In this document: positions 7,691 through 10,231 of the stretch, in pieces
Layout of the letters: each line of letters opens with the position of its first letter
Numbering within the stretch: the first letter of the stretch is position 1
DNA from: Phoronis ovalis
Lineage: Eukaryota > Phoronida > Phoronidae
Direction of reading: 5' to 3'
Assembly (NCBI GenBank): GCA_028565635.1
Contig: JAOXYB010010123.1
Span: 1 to 10,231 of the forward strand
DNA length: 10,231 nt
Notes under the pieces: model-generated
What the model saw: the letters and a program-made list of their open reading frames with translations, nothing else
Told to the model about the DNA's origin: nothing
Databases searched by the model: none
Program-made: the position numbers and the translations under genes

Positions 7691-7721
7691 CTGCGCTTCT
7701 TAAAAAAGAAAAATATAACAC

Positions 7722-8014
7722 TCTGATAAAAACGCGTTTAAAAATTCATGATATTGCAATTTTGTATCCTTGTAATGTCATGCGGGTGTTAAAGATATAT
7801 TTTTTTTATTATATTTAAGTTAATTTAATTTCATAATCTTCAACATGATGTATGCATTTAATATGTTGTATTTTCATTTTACTACTTAAGTAATAGTAAC
7901 GTGTGATATGTAAATGAAGGTTATTTTTAATGTATTGGATAGGTTAGAACAAGAAAATAGTCCCTCCCTTTGTATTATATTCGGTTTTACGCTAATTCTA
8001 TCCTTTTTCAACAG
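7722..8014. other. AT-rich non-coding stretch ending in a splice acceptor
   Basis: No coding frame is visible. The last bases carry a CTAAT branch-like string (7992-7996), a pyrimidine tract TTCTATCCTTTTTC and the acceptor CAACAG at 8009-8014. This is best read as the 3' end of an intron of the STAND gene. Confidence 0.55.
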
Positions 8015-8739
8015 GAGATAAACGCCACGCAGCTGAAAATCTACCAAATAAAAATGCAAACTTCTCAGGACGTAAACGCATTATGGAAGCCATTAAGGAC
8101 AAACTCAAAGACGGTATCAGCACAATTAGCCAACATGCTACTGTGACGGGTCTGGGCGGCATCGGTAAAAGCCAAGCGGCTTTAGAGTTTGCTCACAAAC
8201 ATCAGGAATCCTACGACATTATTCGATGGGTGGATTCTGACAATATATCATTACCTAATTCGATGCTGCAGTTTGCAAATGATTTGAAAATTCCGACAGC
8301 TGATCTTTCAGCTGAAGAGGTTACAAGCCGCATTTATGAACGGCAAAAAAAAATTCCAAAATGGCTTCTCATTTTTGATAATGTTGAAGACCATTAAATC
8401 ATCATGCCATTCCTTCCTCGGACGTCATCTTTGCAAACCAATAATCACATTCTTATTACGTCACAAGATCAACAGTGGGAAAATGAACCAATACTTCTCG
8501 ATGTGTTCAGCGGTGACGAGACGATGGAATACTTAAAGAAATGTGTGTCCGGTGCCGATGATGACGAGTTATATAAGTTAGGACAAGCACTGGGTAATTT
8601 ACCTATTGCGTTGAATCACGCCCGAGCTTTTATAAAGTGGACACCAGGTATCATCGTCTCAGAGTATCTTCAACTACTAGAAAGTGAATTTATTGATGTG
8701 ATTAGTGAAAAATTAGTGGGAGCTGAAATACTGTTATGA
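8015..8739 (+). pseudogene. NB-ARC (STAND ATPase) domain exon, broken by one stop and one frameshift
   Basis: The exon follows a phase-1 acceptor at 8014. In frame 1 it reads LPNKNANFSGRKR (the FxGR entry of NB-ARC, upstream of the first ATG at 8083), then GLGGIGKS (P-loop, 8149-8172), WLLIFDNVED (Walker B, Asp 8377-8379), HILITSQD (sensor 1, with Gln 8464-8466 where the family usually has Arg) and GNLPIAL (GxP motif, 8593-8613). TAA at 8395-8397 interrupts between Walker B and sensor 1 with clean homology on both sides in the same frame. At 8736-8739 frame 1 stops at TGA and the homology continues in frame 3. The protein would be a cytosolic nucleotide-switched receptor of the APAF1/plant-NLR type. 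The breaks may be real decay or assembly errors. The N-terminal effector domain is not in view. Confidence 0.8.
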
Positions 8740-10231
8740 AAACATTTTTAGCGACAATTGATATGATTCATCAAAATGACCCCTACGCCACTCAAATACT
8801 TTACCAATGTGCAATGATTTCACCTGATAACATACCAGTGAAACTATTTTATAGTGGTTCTAAAGTTAAAGCATTGAAAAGTTTAAGAATTTTGAAGAAT
8901 TATTCAATGATATCCGGCAAAGAGCAGAGTGAAGTTGTTAATATTCATCGTTTGCTACAAAAAGTTCTGATTTATAGCCTCACATTAGATGAAAACAGTA
9001 TAATATATACAGTTCCAAATGTACACACTGATATTTTACAACCGCTCGTGCATCTATGTAAAGTATTTTGCCCCGAGGAGATCAAAAATGTTGCACAAGC
9101 TAATACGATCCGCATGTTGCTGCCTCACTTGTCTGCTCTATTCAAAACTTTGAATGAACTTGAAGATGATATATTTAAACAACTAATTAACCAGAATCTT
9201 TCGTTATGGAATGATCTTAAAGAAACAGTTCTTCACCTGTATTTCAAGGCTCTAAAAGAAATGGAGGATCGAGAAGCTGCTAGAATCGGCAAAATTCTTC
9301 TTGACGTGTTGGAAAAGCGGAATGCAAAGGTTAATAATTCCCTGACTTATGCTAGTGTACTAACTGAAGTTGGGCAGGTATTTTATTTGATGACCACTAA
9401 GGAAGATGACGCCTATAACTGCTTTAAGCAAGCAATAGAAATGTATGAATCCATAAACGGCGAAGGTCATATTAGTACAGCAGAACCTATGAACTGTTTG
9501 GGTAACGTGTTGAGATGCCTCGGTGATCCAGAAGGTGCCAAACTATTATGCACAAAGGCAAAGATGATATACGAGAATAACCATGAAAATAGCAATGATG
9601 CTTACGGGAACTTATTAAATACTATTGGCCTTATTACATATGGTGAGGGCGATTTCAAGAACGCACAGTCACTTGAGATATTCCGTAATTCACTTGTAAT
9701 AAAAGAAAAGATACATGGTAAAAACAATATTAAATGCGTATCTTCAATGAAATATATTGGACTTGTGCTGAACAACATGGGACGGTATGAAGAAAGTCTG
9801 AAATACCATACAGCGGCATTAGAAATTAGCGAACACACTTTTGGTAATAAACATTTGCAGTGTTCATATCACTTGACTAACATTGGGAAAGTAGCAAAAA
9901 AGCAACATAAATATGACGAGGCTACGGAGTATCACAAGAGGGCACTTGAAATCAGAGAGAATACACTTGGTAAAGATCATCACAGCTGTGTATATTTTCT
10001 ACAAAATATAGGATACGTACTGAGAGATCAGAGCAAAAATGACGAGGCTATGGAATATCACAAGAAGGCACTTGAGATCACAGAGAATACACTTGGTAAA
10101 GATCATCCCAACTGTGCATATTCTCTACACAATATAGGATACGTACTGAAAGAACAGAGAAGACATAACGAGGCTCTGGAGTATCACAAGAGGGCACTTG
10201 AGATCACAGAGAATACACTTGGTAAAGATCA
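8736..10231 (+). CDS. winged-helix and TPR part of the NB-ARC/TPR gene, open to window end
   Basis: Frame 3 stays open for 498 codons from 8736 to the window edge, remarkable in such AT-rich DNA, so it was coding until recently or still is. The ATG at 8736 overlaps the frame-1 TGA, but this is the continuation of the same protein, not a separate start. KTFLATIDMIHQND, LYQCAMISPDNIPVKLF and NIHRLLQ (8940-8960) match the helical and winged-helix parts of animal NB-ARC proteins, with HRLLQ in the place of the MHD motif. From about 9402 come TPRs: two degenerate ones, one of 44 residues (9651-9782), one of 42 (9783-9908), then near-identical 42-residue units YHK(R/K)ALEI..NTLGKDH of the kinesin-light-chain/nephrocystin-3 type. 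It is the protein-binding arm of a STAND receptor. The 3' end lies outside. Confidence 0.85.
   Translation, partial: MKTFLATIDMIHQNDPYATQILYQCAMISPDNIPVKLFYSGSKVKALKSLRILKNYSMISGKEQSEVVNIHRLLQKVLIYSLTLDENSIIYTVPNVHTDILQPLVHLCKVFCPEEIKNVAQANTIRMLLPHLSALFKTLNELEDDIFKQLINQNLSLWNDLKETVLHLYFKALKEMEDREAARIGKILLDVLEKRNAKVNNSLTYASVLTEVGQVFYLMTTKEDDAYNCFKQAIEMYESINGEGHISTAEPMNCLGNVLRCLGDPEGAKLLCTKAKMIYENNHENSNDAYGNLLNTIGLITYGEGDFKNAQSLEIFRNSLVIKEKIHGKNNIKCVSSMKYIGLVLNNMGRYEESLKYHTAALEISEHTFGNKHLQCSYHLTNIGKVAKKQHKYDEATEYHKRALEIRENTLGKDHHSCVYFLQNIGYVLRDQSKNDEAMEYHKKALEITENTLGKDHPNCAYSLHNIGYVLKEQRRHNEALEYHKRALEITENTLGKD
9909..10231 (+). repeat. 126-bp in-frame tandem TPR repeat, 2.6 copies and continuing
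   Basis: Units are 9909-10034, 10035-10160 and 10161-10231 (cut by the window). The first two differ at 14 of 126 sites, 12 of them amino-acid changing. The second and the partial third differ at 6 of 71, 5 of them changing. The preceding unit 9783-9908 has the same length but is much more diverged, so the array is growing towards the 3' side. The period of 42 codons equals one KLC-type TPR. Confidence 0.9.

Noticed and set aside
7452-7726. Four overlapping frames of 61-89 codons on both strands
   Set aside because: All are produced by the GC-rich dispersed repeat, which lowers stop frequency.
8377-8420. A short intron removing the in-frame TAA
   Set aside because: Protein homology is continuous on both sides of the stop, and no usable GT-AG pair leaves Walker B and sensor 1 intact.
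8728-8745. Programmed ribosomal frameshift
   Set aside because: There is no slippery heptamer of the X XXY YYZ type before the TGA; a simple indel is more likely.
9602-9838. 78-codon minus-strand frame
   Set aside because: It is the antisense shadow of the TPR coding region, which is open on the plus strand for 498 codons.
9909-10231. CRISPR or satellite array
   Set aside because: The period is exactly 42 codons, the frame is open, and each unit encodes a TPR, so it is a protein repeat.

Overview
The window reads as nuclear DNA of an animal, probably a lophotrochozoan such as a mollusc. It is AT-rich, its real genes are cut by GT-AG introns, and it is full of short interspersed repeats. There is no bacterial-style gene packing. 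The taxon is an inference: the cyclase gene resembles the Aplysia enzyme most closely from memory, and lineage-expanded NB-ARC/TPR receptors are common in marine invertebrates. Layout: bases 1-115 hold a decayed LINE reverse-transcriptase tail. Bases 116-1553 are AT-rich intergenic DNA with two RFX-box-like palindromes. Bases 1554-2344 are a repeat block dense in TGACCT motifs, bounded by small hairpins and ending in an A-rich tract. Bases 2573-6288 hold a complete gene on the minus strand. Bases 6289-8014 are a divergent intergenic or intronic stretch carrying a Harbinger/Tourist-like MITE (6974-7152) and a dispersed GC-rich repeat that starts near 7511. From 8015 to the window end, on the plus strand, lies a STAND-type NB-ARC plus TPR gene that runs off the edge. 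The main result is the minus-strand gene. Single-frame reading shows only scattered fragments, but seven coding exons (6083-6288, 5315-5444, 4867-5100, 4405-4487, 4046-4138, 3170-3256, 2706-2886) join with matching phases and consensus splice sites into 1014 nt, 337 residues plus a stop. The product is a secreted or GPI-anchored ADP-ribosyl cyclase of the CD38/CD157/Aplysia family. It has the catalytic Glu in a KYELPNL context, both active-site Trp residues, the Cys framework, an N-terminal signal peptide and a hydrophobic C-terminal tail. The normally conserved TLEDT signature is changed to PIAET. The plus-strand gene has a P-loop, Walker B, GxP motif, winged-helix segment and kinesin-light-chain-like TPRs. 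An in-frame TAA (8395-8397) and a frameshift near 8736 break its NB-ARC part, after which about 1.5 kb stays open to the window edge. It is either a young pseudogene or a gene with assembly errors. The two genes are divergently placed. One would make the Ca2+-mobilising messenger cADPR at the cell surface, the other resembles an intracellular immune-type receptor, but no functional link between them is shown by the sequence.
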